Below the pieces are notes generated by a model. That model saw nothing but the letters and a program-made list of their open reading frames with translations. It ran no database searches and had not been told where the DNA came from. Positions 20,582 to 31,019 of a DNA stretch of 62,695 nucleotides are shown piece by piece (the first letter of the stretch is position 1; each line of letters opens with the position of its first letter). The stretch is from Acidobacteriota bacterium (GTDB lineage Bacteria > Acidobacteriota > Blastocatellia > RBC074), in assembly GCA_016196035.1 (NCBI GenBank), contig JACPYM010000075.1, positions 1 through 62,695 on the forward strand, written 5' to 3'. The position numbers were made by a program, and so were the translations under genes.

Positions 20582-21040
20582 ATGGGACAAGTTAAAACGC
20601 AAATTACGATTACTAACCGTTTAGACGAAGGTATGGCTGAGCGCGGTGTGCTGCCTGCCGATCAAGTCCGCCGCATCACGCTCGACAACGTGCTGGCGGA
20701 TACGGGGGCGACGCATCTATGCTTGCCCGCAGAAATCATCCAGCAGCTTGGCTTGTCTCCGTTGAAACAGGTTTTGACTTCAACAGCGGCTGGCTATCAA
20801 AAGACGACCGTGTACCAGGATGCGAAAGTTTCTATCCAAGGGCGTGAAGGAATCTTTCAATGTGTCGAGCTACCAGGCGGCGAACATCCGTTGCTTGGTG
20901 TCATCCCGATGGAAGATCTCGGCCTTGAACTGGATTTACAGAAACAGCAAATGCGCTTATTGCCGATGGAGCCTGGCAACACTTACGTGATGATCTATGC
21001 CAACCGGCTAACGCACGAACCACCAGCAGAGGAAAGGTGA
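20582..21040 (+). CDS. Retropepsin-like aspartic protease domain protein
   Basis: About 152 residues with one clan AA half-domain: [12 protein letters not shown] (DTGA-type active aspartate), then the flap-like region and [18 protein letters not shown] near the C-terminus. Such single-domain proteins act as dimers. The start is uncertain: ATG 20582 is conservative, ATG 20555 has GGAGG only one base away, and the open frame overlaps the preceding gene from 20480. It ends three bases before the cimA start. Confidence 0.65.
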   Translation: MGQVKTQITITNRLDEGMAERGVLPADQVRRITLDNVLADTGATHLCLPAEIIQQLGLSPLKQVLTSTAAGYQKTTVYQDAKVSIQGREGIFQCVELPGGEHPLLGVIPMEDLGLELDLQKQQMRLLPMEPGNTYVMIYANRLTHEPPAEER

Positions 21041-21042
21041 AG

Positions 21043-22602
<1,560 letters not shown>

Positions 22603-22637
22603 GTAGCTAAGAATCAGTGGTGGGGAGTAACCATTGC

Positions 22638-23561
22638 ATGTTGAAAAAAGCTAAAGCGCTTTCCCAAATCTTTCTGGATGAACAATTTGAAGTAGAGCGA
22701 ACCAGCGCCGTTCAGTTACGCGTGCGCGGTCGCCGCCGCATCGTGTTCGGTTGGTATGGCGGCAAGTTCTCGCACCTGGATTGGCTGCTGCCATTGTTGC
22801 CGCGCTGTCACCATTATTGCGAACCGTTCTCAGGTTCGGGCGCGGTGTTGCTCAATCGGGAGTCATCACCTGTTGAGACTTATAACGACATTGATGGCGA
22901 GGTCGTGAATTTCTTTCGCATGCTGCGTGAGCGCCACGAAGAGTTGATCCGCGTCATCGCCCTGACGCCTTTTTCCCGTGAGGAATATCACCGGGCCATT
23001 TATGGCGCGACCGAAGACGTTAGCGACGTAGAGCGCGCTCGTCGCTTTTATATCAAAGCGCGCCAAACCCGCACGGGGCTGGCGCAAACTGCCTCGTTGG
23101 GGCGTTGGGCGAATTGCAAAGACACTAGCCGCGCCGGAATGTCAGGCGTTGTTTCACGCTGGCTGGGTGGCGTTGAAGCCCTCGACGAAATCGCGCAGCG
23201 TTTGTTGCGCGTACAAATCGAAAACCGCCCTGCCACAGACATACTGCGCCTTTATGATGGCCCCCAGACGTTGTTTTATTGCGACCCGCCTTATTTGCAC
23301 GTGACGCGCGGCGATGCCAAAGCCTATGGTTTCGAGATGGACGAAAACCAGCATCGTGAATTTGCCGAAGCCGCCAATTGCTGCGTTGGCATGGTTGCCG
23401 TGTCCGGCTACGACCATCCGCTGATGAACGAATGGTTCAAGCCGGAGCGCTGGTTCAAGACCCTGGGTTCAGACAAAACCATTCACTCGACGAAAGACAC
23501 ACGCCAGGAAGTGCTGTGGACGAATTACGATCCGCACATTCAAAAAGGACTTTTTGGATGA
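22638..23561 (+). CDS. D12-class (Dam-like) adenine-specific DNA methyltransferase
   Basis: 307 residues with motifs in the alpha order: EPFSGSGAVLL (SAM loop, residues 62-72), then catalytic DPPY at 216-219 in FYCDPPYLH. The N-terminal GWYGGK stretch is typical of this class. It would methylate adenine N6 at an unknown site. It forms a translationally coupled pair (ATGA overlap) with the endonuclease. GGGGAG before ATG 22638 argues against the GTG at 22617. Confidence 0.88.
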   Translation: MLKKAKALSQIFLDEQFEVERTSAVQLRVRGRRRIVFGWYGGKFSHLDWLLPLLPRCHHYCEPFSGSGAVLLNRESSPVETYNDIDGEVVNFFRMLRERHEELIRVIALTPFSREEYHRAIYGATEDVSDVERARRFYIKARQTRTGLAQTASLGRWANCKDTSRAGMSGVVSRWLGGVEALDEIAQRLLRVQIENRPATDILRLYDGPQTLFYCDPPYLHVTRGDAKAYGFEMDENQHREFAEAANCCVGMVAVSGYDHPLMNEWFKPERWFKTLGSDKTIHSTKDTRQEVLWTNYDPHIQKGLFG

Positions 23562-24679
23562 CGCCCGATGAAATCCTGCGAGGCATTCAAGCGCGTGCGC
23601 TGGCTACGTTAAAGGTGTCCGTCGTCGCTGACGCGGCCATACGGGAGCGCGTTGACTACGTCTGTCGTTGTCTGAGCAACCGCGCTGGCGTGCGCTTGCT
23701 GATGGCTTGTCTGCTCGGCAAGCTGCATCAGCCAGCCGTAGATCCGCGCAAGCCTTACACTGAGATTGGCAGTGACGACAGCTTTTCGGGACGCACGTAT
23801 GACGAGCGCTATCTGACCAAGTTCATCAACGAAAATCGTTTACCCATCAATCGGACGACGGCCTTTCTCACGCCTACGCTGCGCAACATCAATCATGCGC
23901 TAACCACTGACCGCCAGTTGGTCGGCAGACCGCGCGAACTCTATCAAAAGACGTTGGAACTGTTGGAAGACGTAGCCGAGAACCGCATTACAGCCGAGGC
24001 GCTCTTCGTTGAGACAGTGCGTGTATTGCTGGAAATGCGTGATGAGACGCTCGCGCGCATGGATTCACTGCTCAATACGTTCAAACGCGCCGAAGGGGCC
24101 TTACCTTTATCCTCAGAAGCCATCTTGACGCTGATAAGCCAGCATCTCGCTTGCAAAAACGCGAGCCGCTTGCCAGTGCTGATTGTTACGGCGGCGTATA
24201 AAGCAGCAAGCGCGCAACTAGCAGAAAGGCCGTTGCCGTTGAATGCCCACAATGCTGCCGATCTGCAAACCGGATCGTTGGGCGACGTAGAAGTTTGCTT
24301 ATTGGATGATGATGCAGTAGTGACGGCCTACGAGATGAAGATGAAACGTGTCACACGCGATGACATTGACGCTGCCGTAACGAAGATCGCCACCGCGCTA
24401 CCGCGTATTCATAACTACCTTTTCGTGACAACTGACGTCATTGACCCGTCCGTAGCCGAATACGCCGCGACTTTTTATGAGAAGCTCGACGGCGTTGAGA
24501 TTGCGATTCTTGATTGCATTGGCTTCTTGAGGCACTTCCTGCATCTCTTTCATCGGCTACGCGCAAATTACCTGAATGCTTATCAAACGCTGGTTTTGAA
24601 TGAACCGGACTCCGCCGTGAGCCAAACACTCAAGGAAGTCTTCCTAACCTTGCGCAAAGCTGCCGAAAGCGGCGAATGA
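23558..24679 (+). CDS. SacI-family type II restriction endonuclease
   Basis: 373 residues. The block KPYTEIGSDDSFSGRTYDERYL plus TTAFLTPTLRNIN matches what I know of SacI-family enzymes. A PD-(D/E)xK-like centre is visible as GDVEV (D243, E245) and, fifteen residues on, YEMK (E259, K261). It would cut unmethylated DNA; the site is not provable here. GAGCTC, the SacI site, does occur in the window (27292-27297), so protection would have to come from the methylase. The ATG at 23558 overlaps the methylase stop. Confidence 0.75.
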   Translation: MTPDEILRGIQARALATLKVSVVADAAIRERVDYVCRCLSNRAGVRLLMACLLGKLHQPAVDPRKPYTEIGSDDSFSGRTYDERYLTKFINENRLPINRTTAFLTPTLRNINHALTTDRQLVGRPRELYQKTLELLEDVAENRITAEALFVETVRVLLEMRDETLARMDSLLNTFKRAEGALPLSSEAILTLISQHLACKNASRLPVLIVTAAYKAASAQLAERPLPLNAHNAADLQTGSLGDVEVCLLDDDAVVTAYEMKMKRVTRDDIDAAVTKIATALPRIHNYLFVTTDVIDPSVAEYAATFYEKLDGVEIAILDCIGFLRHFLHLFHRLRANYLNAYQTLVLNEPDSAVSQTLKEVFLTLRKAAESGE

Positions 24680-24706
24680 GAGACTATTCTCTTTGAGGGC
24701 TAAACC

Positions 24707-25672
24707 ATGCTGCACATTCACAATGGCGATTCGACTGCCAGCACGCTACGTGAAGCGGGTTTCCCGGGCACGCATTTCGCCTTTCGTGAGGCTTTAGCAA
24801 CCGGGCCGACGCCGCAAGGCTTGAGCAAAGACGAATGGTTTGCCGTGCGCGCCAAACACCTCGCTGGCATGGCTGCGCAAGAGGTGGCGAGCATTCAACA
24901 GGAATTGCTGGCACAAGCTGCCACGCTTGCCAGCGCGAACCAACACGACGAAATCATCCTCTGGTTCGAGCACGATCTGTTTTGCCAGATTCATCTGATT
25001 TACCTGCTCGATCATTTCGCCCAGCATCCCGTTGCGCCCGCGCGTCTCAGTTTGATTTGCATTGGCGCATTTCCTGGCAAGCCCAACTTTCACGGGCTTG
25101 GCGAATTGACTGCGGAGGAAATGGCATCTCTCTTTGACTCGCGGCACGAAGTCAACGCGATGGAATTGCAGTTGGCACAGCGGGTGTGGCAAGCCTTTTG
25201 CTCGCCTGATCCGCAAGCCATTATCACTTTGCTTGACGAAGACACTTCGGCGCTGCCGTTTTTGCGCGGCGCATTGTTGCAACATCTGGCGCGCTTCCCT
25301 GCCGTTCGCAACGGCCTGAGCCATGCTGAAAACACCTTGCTCGCGCTCATCGCCGCAGGTAGCACCGCTTACATGAAACTATGCCCGGCGTTCTTTAACG
25401 CCGAACCGGCTTACGGGCTGGGCGATACGCAAATTCAAAGCGACCTCAAACACATGGCCGCTGCGCCGCCGCCGTTGCTGCAATTGACCGGCTTGGCTGA
25501 GGCAAACGGCTGGCGCAACGTCACGTGCGACCTCACCGCAATCGGCCAGCAAGTCCGCGCGGGCCAAGCCGATTTCGTCAGCCTCAACGGCATTGATCAG
25601 TGGCTAGGCGGCGTACATCTGACCACGGGCCATTTGTGGCGTTGGGATGAACAGCAGACAAAACTCGTGTGA
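24707..25672 (+). CDS. DUF1835-domain protein
   Basis: 321 residues beginning MLHIHNGDSTASTLREAG, with FREALATGPTP and then IILWFEHDLFCQIHLIYLLD, the features of DUF1835. A C-terminal helical part includes HAENTLLALIAAG. Function is unknown. It follows the endonuclease by 27 bp and overlaps the open frame of the ankyrin gene at its 3' end. Confidence 0.7.
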   Translation: MLHIHNGDSTASTLREAGFPGTHFAFREALATGPTPQGLSKDEWFAVRAKHLAGMAAQEVASIQQELLAQAATLASANQHDEIILWFEHDLFCQIHLIYLLDHFAQHPVAPARLSLICIGAFPGKPNFHGLGELTAEEMASLFDSRHEVNAMELQLAQRVWQAFCSPDPQAIITLLDEDTSALPFLRGALLQHLARFPAVRNGLSHAENTLLALIAAGSTAYMKLCPAFFNAEPAYGLGDTQIQSDLKHMAAAPPPLLQLTGLAEANGWRNVTCDLTAIGQQVRAGQADFVSLNGIDQWLGGVHLTTGHLWRWDEQQTKLV

Positions 25673-25692
25673 AGCTTTGGCAAAGGAGCAAT

Positions 25693-26370
25693 ATGCTTGA
25701 ACAAATTACCGCTGGACGCACCGATCTGGTCTTTGATTATTTAGCGGCGGGCAATGCTGCCGCCGCCACCGATGCCGCTGGCGTATCGCTGCTGCAATGG
25801 TGCGCGTATTACGGCGATGTCAGCGCCATGCGTTACTTGCTCACCCAAGGCGCAACGCTGGCGGCGCTGGGCGACAACCTCGATCTCAACGGCGCGGCGT
25901 TTCATGGGCACTGGCGGCTCTGCTTATTCCTGCTCGAAAACGGCGCGGACGTGAATCAGCCGTTGCCGGACACGGGCGAAGCGGTGCTGCACGCCGCTTT
26001 GTGCAAAGCCAACAGTCCGGCGCACGAACTGGTCATTCAGGTATTGCTCGCCAAAGGGGCCGATCCAAATTGCGTCACCAAACCAAACGTCGAAACGGGC
26101 GGCTTTATGCGTGACTGCCGCACCAAAGGGGAAACGCCATTACATCGCGCGGCGGCGTTCGGTTCGGCACGCACCATCCAAATGTTGCTGGACGCTGGCG
26201 CCATTGTTGACGCCAAGGATATGAATGGCGATTCGCCGCTCGGTTGGGCCAGTTGGTATTTGCGCCCGGATGCCATTCTCCGCCAGCTTTGTTACGGCGA
26301 CTTTTACATTCGCCCTGATCGAGAGCCGGGCGGCATGGATGCATATCTACGCGGGACGCCGCGCGTCTAA
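25693..26370 (+). CDS. Ankyrin-repeat protein
   Basis: 225 residues with about five ankyrin units: GVSLLQWCAYYGDVSAMRYLLTQGA, the FHGHWRLCLFLLENGADVNQP unit, LHAALCKANSP..LVIQVLLAKGADPN, TPLHRAAAFGSARTIQMLLDAGAIVDAKD and a last partial unit. No signal peptide or catalytic domain is seen; a protein-protein interaction role is expected. AAGGAG correctly precedes ATG 25693. Confidence 0.85.
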   Translation: MLEQITAGRTDLVFDYLAAGNAAAATDAAGVSLLQWCAYYGDVSAMRYLLTQGATLAALGDNLDLNGAAFHGHWRLCLFLLENGADVNQPLPDTGEAVLHAALCKANSPAHELVIQVLLAKGADPNCVTKPNVETGGFMRDCRTKGETPLHRAAAFGSARTIQMLLDAGAIVDAKDMNGDSPLGWASWYLRPDAILRQLCYGDFYIRPDREPGGMDAYLRGTPRV

Positions 26371-26385
26371 ACCAAGCTGAACATC

Positions 26386-26796
26386 ATGCTTGCCAAATTC
26401 CGCTCAATTCATCTTTACGCCGGTTGGCTCTTTGTGTTGATCTTTGTGCTGACCGGCCAATACATGCGCCACGTCATTCACCCGGCAATGGTGGCCGACC
26501 CGGTCTTGCGTTATTCGATCCGCGCCAATCACATTTACATTTTGCTATTCGGCCTATTGCATCTTTGTCTGGGCGCGTATTGGCGTGTCAGTGAGAGATG
26601 GTACCAGCAGCGGCTGCAACTGGCCGGATCGAGTTTCTTGTTGCTGGCGACAGTGGTGACCATTGCGGCATTTTTCTTTGAACCGAAAGTCGGCGAAGCG
26701 CGACTTGGCGTGCTGAGTGCAATGGTTGCGGCAGTGGTTGGCGTAGGGTTACATTTGCTCAGCGTTCGCAACACATCACATCCACCTGAGGAGTAA
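26386..26796 (+). CDS. Four-helix integral membrane protein, unknown
   Basis: 136 residues with four hydrophobic helices (about 9-25, 46-66, 79-98 and 107-127). Histidines near the first two helices (RSIHLYAGW, MRHVIHP, HIYILLFGLLHLCLG) could bind heme, but this is not established. It sits between the ankyrin and TPR genes with short gaps, so it is probably in the same unit. Confidence 0.6.
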   Translation: MLAKFRSIHLYAGWLFVLIFVLTGQYMRHVIHPAMVADPVLRYSIRANHIYILLFGLLHLCLGAYWRVSERWYQQRLQLAGSSFLLLATVVTIAAFFFEPKVGEARLGVLSAMVAAVVGVGLHLLSVRNTSHPPEE

Positions 26797-26804
26797 CCAG
26801 ACGA

Positions 26805-27116
26805 ATGTCAGAAGCCCGCATCGAAGTCTTTCGCAAAATGCTCGCCGCCGAACCGCATAACACGACTGTGCGCTTTGGCCTCGCCAATGAATTGTTGAAG
26901 CTGGAACGTTGGGATGAAGCCGCGCAGGAATTGCAAACGTACCTGGGCCAAACTGACGATCAAGGCAATGCGTATGGCAAGCTGGCGCAAGCGTTGGAGC
27001 GGTTGGGCCGCACCGCAGAAGCGCGCGCCACCTATCAACAAGGCATTGCCGCCGCCAACCGCCACGGCCATCCAGGCATGGCGCAAGAATTTGAAATGGT
27101 GCTGGAAGAGTTATAA
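26805..27116 (+). CDS. Small TPR protein
   Basis: 103 residues forming about two and a half TPR units: VRFGLANELLKLERWDEAAQELQTYL, then AYGKLAQALERLGRTAEARATYQQGI. No export signal. It lies 8 bp after the membrane protein gene and just before the AlkB-like gene. Confidence 0.75.
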   Translation: MSEARIEVFRKMLAAEPHNTTVRFGLANELLKLERWDEAAQELQTYLGQTDDQGNAYGKLAQALERLGRTAEARATYQQGIAAANRHGHPGMAQEFEMVLEEL

Positions 27117-27141
27117 CAGCGCGCCTGCTCAGTTAAACCTT

Positions 27142-27789
27142 GTGTCGAACTCAAGCGGCGAACAACTTGGATTCGGATTTTCGGTCGAAACAGCCACACC
27201 GCGCGCACCACTGCTTGATTCGCTGCCTGACGCCGACGTCCGACTTTTTGCGAACTTCTATGACAGCGCCACGGCTACCGCGCTGTTCGACGAGCTCCTT
27301 TCCCAAACGCCTTGGGCACAACGTCACGTCAAAGTCTACGGCCAGCTTCATCCCGAACCGCGCTTGACCGCGTGGTATGGCGATGGGGGCAAAGGCTACA
27401 GCTATTCCAGCCTGACGCTCGAACCGTTGCCGTGGACGCCCACGCTCTTGCAAATCAAAACACGAATTGACGCGGTGGCAGGCGTCAACTTCAACAGCGT
27501 CCTACTCAATCTTTATCGTGATGGACGCGACAGCAACGGCTGGCACCAGGACAACGAGCCGGAGTTGGGGCACAATCCCGTCATCGCGTCGCTCAGTTTG
27601 GGCGCAGTGCGGCGCTTTCAACTGCGCCACAAATTCCGCAAAGACGTACCCAAGCTCGAACTGGATTTGCCGCACGGCAGTTTGCTGGTAATGGCCGGGC
27701 CGACACAGTATTTCTGGCAACACCAGATTCCGAAGACGGCCAAACCCGTTGTGGCGCGCATCAATCTGACGTTTCGTATAATTTCATGA
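27142..27789 (+). CDS. AlkB-like 2-oxoglutarate/Fe(II) dioxygenase
   Basis: About 215 residues. The iron ligands are H135 and D137 in WHQDNEPELG and H194 in FWQHQIPK. The 2-oxoglutarate arginine is in RINLTFR at the end. The nucleotide-recognition lid includes LTAWYGDGGKGYSYS, as in AlkB/ALKBH2-like repair dioxygenases of alkylated bases. The start is uncertain: the GTG at 27142 follows the preceding stop, whereas the frame stays open far into the TPR gene. Confidence 0.8.
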   Translation: MSNSSGEQLGFGFSVETATPRAPLLDSLPDADVRLFANFYDSATATALFDELLSQTPWAQRHVKVYGQLHPEPRLTAWYGDGGKGYSYSSLTLEPLPWTPTLLQIKTRIDAVAGVNFNSVLLNLYRDGRDSNGWHQDNEPELGHNPVIASLSLGAVRRFQLRHKFRKDVPKLELDLPHGSLLVMAGPTQYFWQHQIPKTAKPVVARINLTFRIIS

Positions 27790-27908
27790 GAAGAATTTGG
27801 ATAAGCTATCGCAAGAACTTGGCAAGTCTAGCGTAAGAATTTATTTTACCCGCTTCCGACTACAGCCAATTACGTTATTGATCTCCAAACCACTATGATG
27901 GAGGAACT

Positions 27909-28652
27909 ATGTCCAGTAACCAACCAATCTCAGATTCGCGTAAAAGCTTGGCTTCAAAAATATTTCAGCCCTTAGTGTGGACTACTATTGGTGCGCTGAC
28001 AGCTTTGGTGGCCGTGCGCTTTCTCTACCCTAATGCAGAGAATGTAAAAATCAACTTCTTCGGCAAGCAATTAGAGGTGGCCGTAAAAAATAAGCAAGTC
28101 ACCCATGAAGAACTACTAAATGAGATTTTCGCTAAAGATTTCGCGCGTGCTGGCGCAGTTGATTGGGTAAAGAAAAACCAAGGGCTTTATCCTTTCACTG
28201 ATACTGCTCTCGTGGAGAAATTCAGTGAAATGTTGCCAGACAGACCTCCTGCCAGCCAGCAAGAAACCCTCCAGCAACGGACAGAACGATTACAAAAAGC
28301 TATTGAGAAAGTGCCTTCAGTTCGAGAGTTACGGCGCAAATCCAAGGATCGTGAGGCACCGTTCCAACCAGTTGGCGAAATTATCCAAGTAAAATACCAA
28401 AAGAGCGGTACCAAAGGCCGAGCATTTGTGCCGTATGGCAGTTATTTAGTTGGCAGGGTAATTGAGCTTTATGATCAAGCTGAAGAAAAGCTTCTCACTT
28501 TACGTTGCGAGGAGGGTATTTCAGGAGCGGATGGAACCAAAGTACTGCTCAACCCCAATCAGTTTAAGTATCTATTCGGCAGTATTGCACCTGGAATGGT
28601 CAACGCGATCGTAATCGAGGTCAGTAATAGCAAACAACTCAGCAACTTATGA
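27909..28652 (+). CDS. Membrane-anchored protein of unknown function
   Basis: 247 residues: one N-terminal helix (about 23-40), a polar helical middle (GKQLEVAVKNKQVTHEELL, then a Gln-rich region) and a C-terminal beta-rich segment around YGSYLVGRVIELYDQ. Codon use is AT-richer than in the adjacent acyl-CoA synthetase gene, similar to the inserted gene at 11873-12286. ATGATGGAGGAACTATG gives a good start. No family recognised. Confidence 0.65.
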   Translation: MSSNQPISDSRKSLASKIFQPLVWTTIGALTALVAVRFLYPNAENVKINFFGKQLEVAVKNKQVTHEELLNEIFAKDFARAGAVDWVKKNQGLYPFTDTALVEKFSEMLPDRPPASQQETLQQRTERLQKAIEKVPSVRELRRKSKDREAPFQPVGEIIQVKYQKSGTKGRAFVPYGSYLVGRVIELYDQAEEKLLTLRCEEGISGADGTKVLLNPNQFKYLFGSIAPGMVNAIVIEVSNSKQLSNL

Positions 28653-28685
28653 TTGGCATTGGCTAAAGCCACACGAGACAATCCG

Positions 28686-30326
28686 ATGAGTTCTCAATTC
28701 CCACCCTTCCGCGATGTCACTGTCGGCGCGCTGCTCACGCGTTTGGCCGCATCTATCCCTGACAACGAAGCGCTGGTTTACACCGACCGCAACTTGCGTT
28801 TGACTTTCGCGCAACTGGAAGCCGAAGCGCGGCTGATCGCGCGCGGCTTGCTGGCGAGCGGCGTCGAGCGTGGCGAACGTGTGGCGTTGTGGGCGACCAA
28901 CGTGCCCGAATGGGTCGTGCTGCAATTCGCGCTGGCCAAAATCGGCGCGGTGCTGGTGACGGTCAATACTTCGTTGCGCGCGCAAGAAATGGATTACCTG
29001 CTGCGCCAGAGCGAAGCCGCCAGCGTCATCACCATCGGCGGCTTCCGCGATGTGGATTACGTCGCAGCACTGCGGGAAATCGGCGCCGTTGGCGACGTGC
29101 GCTTGCCCGCGTTGAAGCGCGCGTTTTATCTCAGCCGGGGCGAAGCGTGCCCGGCGGATCTGACGCCGTATGACAGCTTGCGCGAACTGGCCGCGCAGGT
29201 CAGCGAAGCCGAACTCGACGCGCGCGAAGGTCAGGTCGGGTTGGACGATGTCATCAACATGCAATACACGTCGGGCACGACCGGCTTCCCCAAAGGTGTG
29301 ATGCTGTCGAGCCGCAACATCGTCAATAACGGGTATTGGATGGGCGAAGGTTTGGGCTACACGCCGCAAGATCGCCTGTGTCTGTGCGTGCCGCTCTTTC
29401 ATTGCTTCGGTTGCGTCATCGGCGTGCTGGGCGCGTATACGCACGGCGCGTGTTTATGCCCGCTCGAAGCGTTTGACGCGCGCAAGGTGCTTGAAACGGT
29501 CGAACGCGAACGCTGCACTTCGCTTTACGGCGTGCCCACGATGTTTCTGGCGGAGATGGAGGACCCGGAATTCGCCCGGTTCAATCTCAGTTCGCTGCGC
29601 ACCGGCGTGATGGCTGGGGCGCTCTGCCCTGAGGCCTTGATGAAGCGCGCCATCGCCGAAATGAACCTGCGCGAGATCACGATCATTTACGGCCTGACCG
29701 AAGCCTCGCCCGGCATCACACAAACCCGGCGCGACGACACGCTCGAACACCGCACCCAAACCGTCGGTCAGGTCTTGCCCGAAATGGAAGTGCGCATCGT
29801 TGATCCCGTCACGCGTGCAAGTGTCGGCCTGAATCAACCCGGCGAATTGTGCGTGCGCGGCTACAACGTGATGCTCGGCTATTACAACAACGCCGAAGCA
29901 ACGGCGGCGGCGCTCGATACCGATGGCTGGTTGCGCACCGGCGATCAAGCGACGCTGGATGCGGACGGTTATGTGCGCATCACCGGGCGCATCAAAGACA
30001 TCATCATTCGCGGCGGCGAAAACATCGCGCCCAAAGAGATCGAAGATTTCCTACGCCAGCACGACGCTGTGTCTGACGTGTATGTCTACGCCATCAAGAG
30101 CGCATTCTTTGGCGAAGAGGTCGCGGCGGCGGTGCGGCTGAAACCTGGCCTAACGGTGACGGCGGACGAATTGAAAGCCTTTTGCCACGATAAACTGGCG
30201 CGCTTCAAAATTCCGAAACACTGGCGCTTCGTCAACGACTTCCCGCAGACGGCGTCGGGCAAGATTCAAAAATTCAAGCTGCGCGAACAACACGAACAAG
30301 AACTCGACACCTCTTCCATGAAGTGA
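28686..30326 (+). CDS. AMP-forming acyl-CoA synthetase
   Basis: 546 residues of the ANL superfamily: P-loop-like [22 protein letters not shown], the [11 protein letters not shown] motif, [18 protein letters not shown], and the C-terminal lysine in SGKIQKFKL. It activates a fatty or other carboxylic acid through an acyl-AMP to the CoA thioester. Chain length is not determined. The stop codon lies inside a CACGAAG-type repeat. A thioesterase gene follows. ATG 28686 is chosen over TTG 28653. Confidence 0.88.
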   Translation: MSSQFPPFRDVTVGALLTRLAASIPDNEALVYTDRNLRLTFAQLEAEARLIARGLLASGVERGERVALWATNVPEWVVLQFALAKIGAVLVTVNTSLRAQEMDYLLRQSEAASVITIGGFRDVDYVAALREIGAVGDVRLPALKRAFYLSRGEACPADLTPYDSLRELAAQVSEAELDAREGQVGLDDVINMQYTSGTTGFPKGVMLSSRNIVNNGYWMGEGLGYTPQDRLCLCVPLFHCFGCVIGVLGAYTHGACLCPLEAFDARKVLETVERERCTSLYGVPTMFLAEMEDPEFARFNLSSLRTGVMAGALCPEALMKRAIAEMNLREITIIYGLTEASPGITQTRRDDTLEHRTQTVGQVLPEMEVRIVDPVTRASVGLNQPGELCVRGYNVMLGYYNNAEATAAALDTDGWLRTGDQATLDADGYVRITGRIKDIIIRGGENIAPKEIEDFLRQHDAVSDVYVYAIKSAFFGEEVAAAVRLKPGLTVTADELKAFCHDKLARFKIPKHWRFVNDFPQTASGKIQKFKLREQHEQELDTSSMK

Positions 30327-30387
30327 CACGAAGGAAACACGAAAGGAATTCTCTTTCTTCGTGTCTCCTTCGCGTCACCTCGTGGAA
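30314..30387. repeat. CACGAAG-type inverted repeat, imperfect
   Basis: The left arm (about 30314-30348) and right arm (about 30350-30387) pair imperfectly over about 35 bp. The left arm includes the synthetase stop codon at 30324-30326. Confidence 0.75.
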
Positions 30388-30402
30388 AAAGATTGCTGAC
30401 TC

Positions 30403-30837
30403 ATGACCAAACCAATCATCACCCGCGCCCAATTCCCTTTCTGGTTCCCCATCGAAGTCCGTTGGGGCGACATGGATGCGATGGGCCACGTCAACAATTC
30501 GATTTACTTCCGCTATTGCGAATCGGCGCGCATCGCCTTGCTGCGCCGCCTGAATATCACCGGACGCGCCGAAGGCAGCCAGCACGGGCCGACGCTGGTC
30601 ACGACTTCCTGCGATTTCAAACGCGAGGTCAAATACCCGGCACAACTCGATGTCGGCGTGCGTGTCGAAGCTCTCACGCGGCGCAGCTTCGCGATGCAAT
30701 ACGCGATGTTCTTTGCGGGCACGGATGAGCTGGCGGCGGTGGCCCGCAGCGTCAACGCCTGGGTAGATTATGCCGAGCTGCGCGCAGTGGAATTGCCGGA
30801 AGAGTTGCGGGCGGCGCTGGCGCAGTATCAAACCTGA
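30403..30837 (+). CDS. 4HBT-family acyl-CoA thioesterase
   Basis: 144 residues with the hotdog-fold signature RWGDMDAMGHVNNSIYFRYCESARI, whose aspartate is the usual catalytic residue. It hydrolyses acyl-CoA and may act in balance with the upstream synthetase. No good ribosome binding site is visible, and the repeat stands just upstream. Confidence 0.85.
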   Translation: MTKPIITRAQFPFWFPIEVRWGDMDAMGHVNNSIYFRYCESARIALLRRLNITGRAEGSQHGPTLVTTSCDFKREVKYPAQLDVGVRVEALTRRSFAMQYAMFFAGTDELAAVARSVNAWVDYAELRAVELPEELRAALAQYQT

Positions 30838-30872
30838 AGGCATAGTCAGTGCTGCCGCAAAAATTCTTTGAC

Positions 30873-30975
30873 AACCACGAAGAACCGAAGAGCACGAAGA
30901 AGGAAGAAAGAGAAGCAGTAGGTTTCGCTTGGCTTTTCTTCTTTCCTCCTTCGTGTCCTTCGTTTCTTCGTGGTT
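30873..30975. repeat. CACGAAG-type inverted repeat between convergent genes
   Basis: The left arm (about 30873-30910, beginning AACCACGAAGAACCGAAG) and right arm (about 30933-30975, ending TTCGTTTCTTCGTGGTT) pair along most of their length. It separates the thioesterase gene and the BNR gene, which point at each other, so it could serve as a bidirectional terminator. Confidence 0.8.
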
Positions 30976-31019
30976 AAAAGGCCTTGTCAACGTACTTTCT
31001 GCGCCTTACTTAACCCGCC

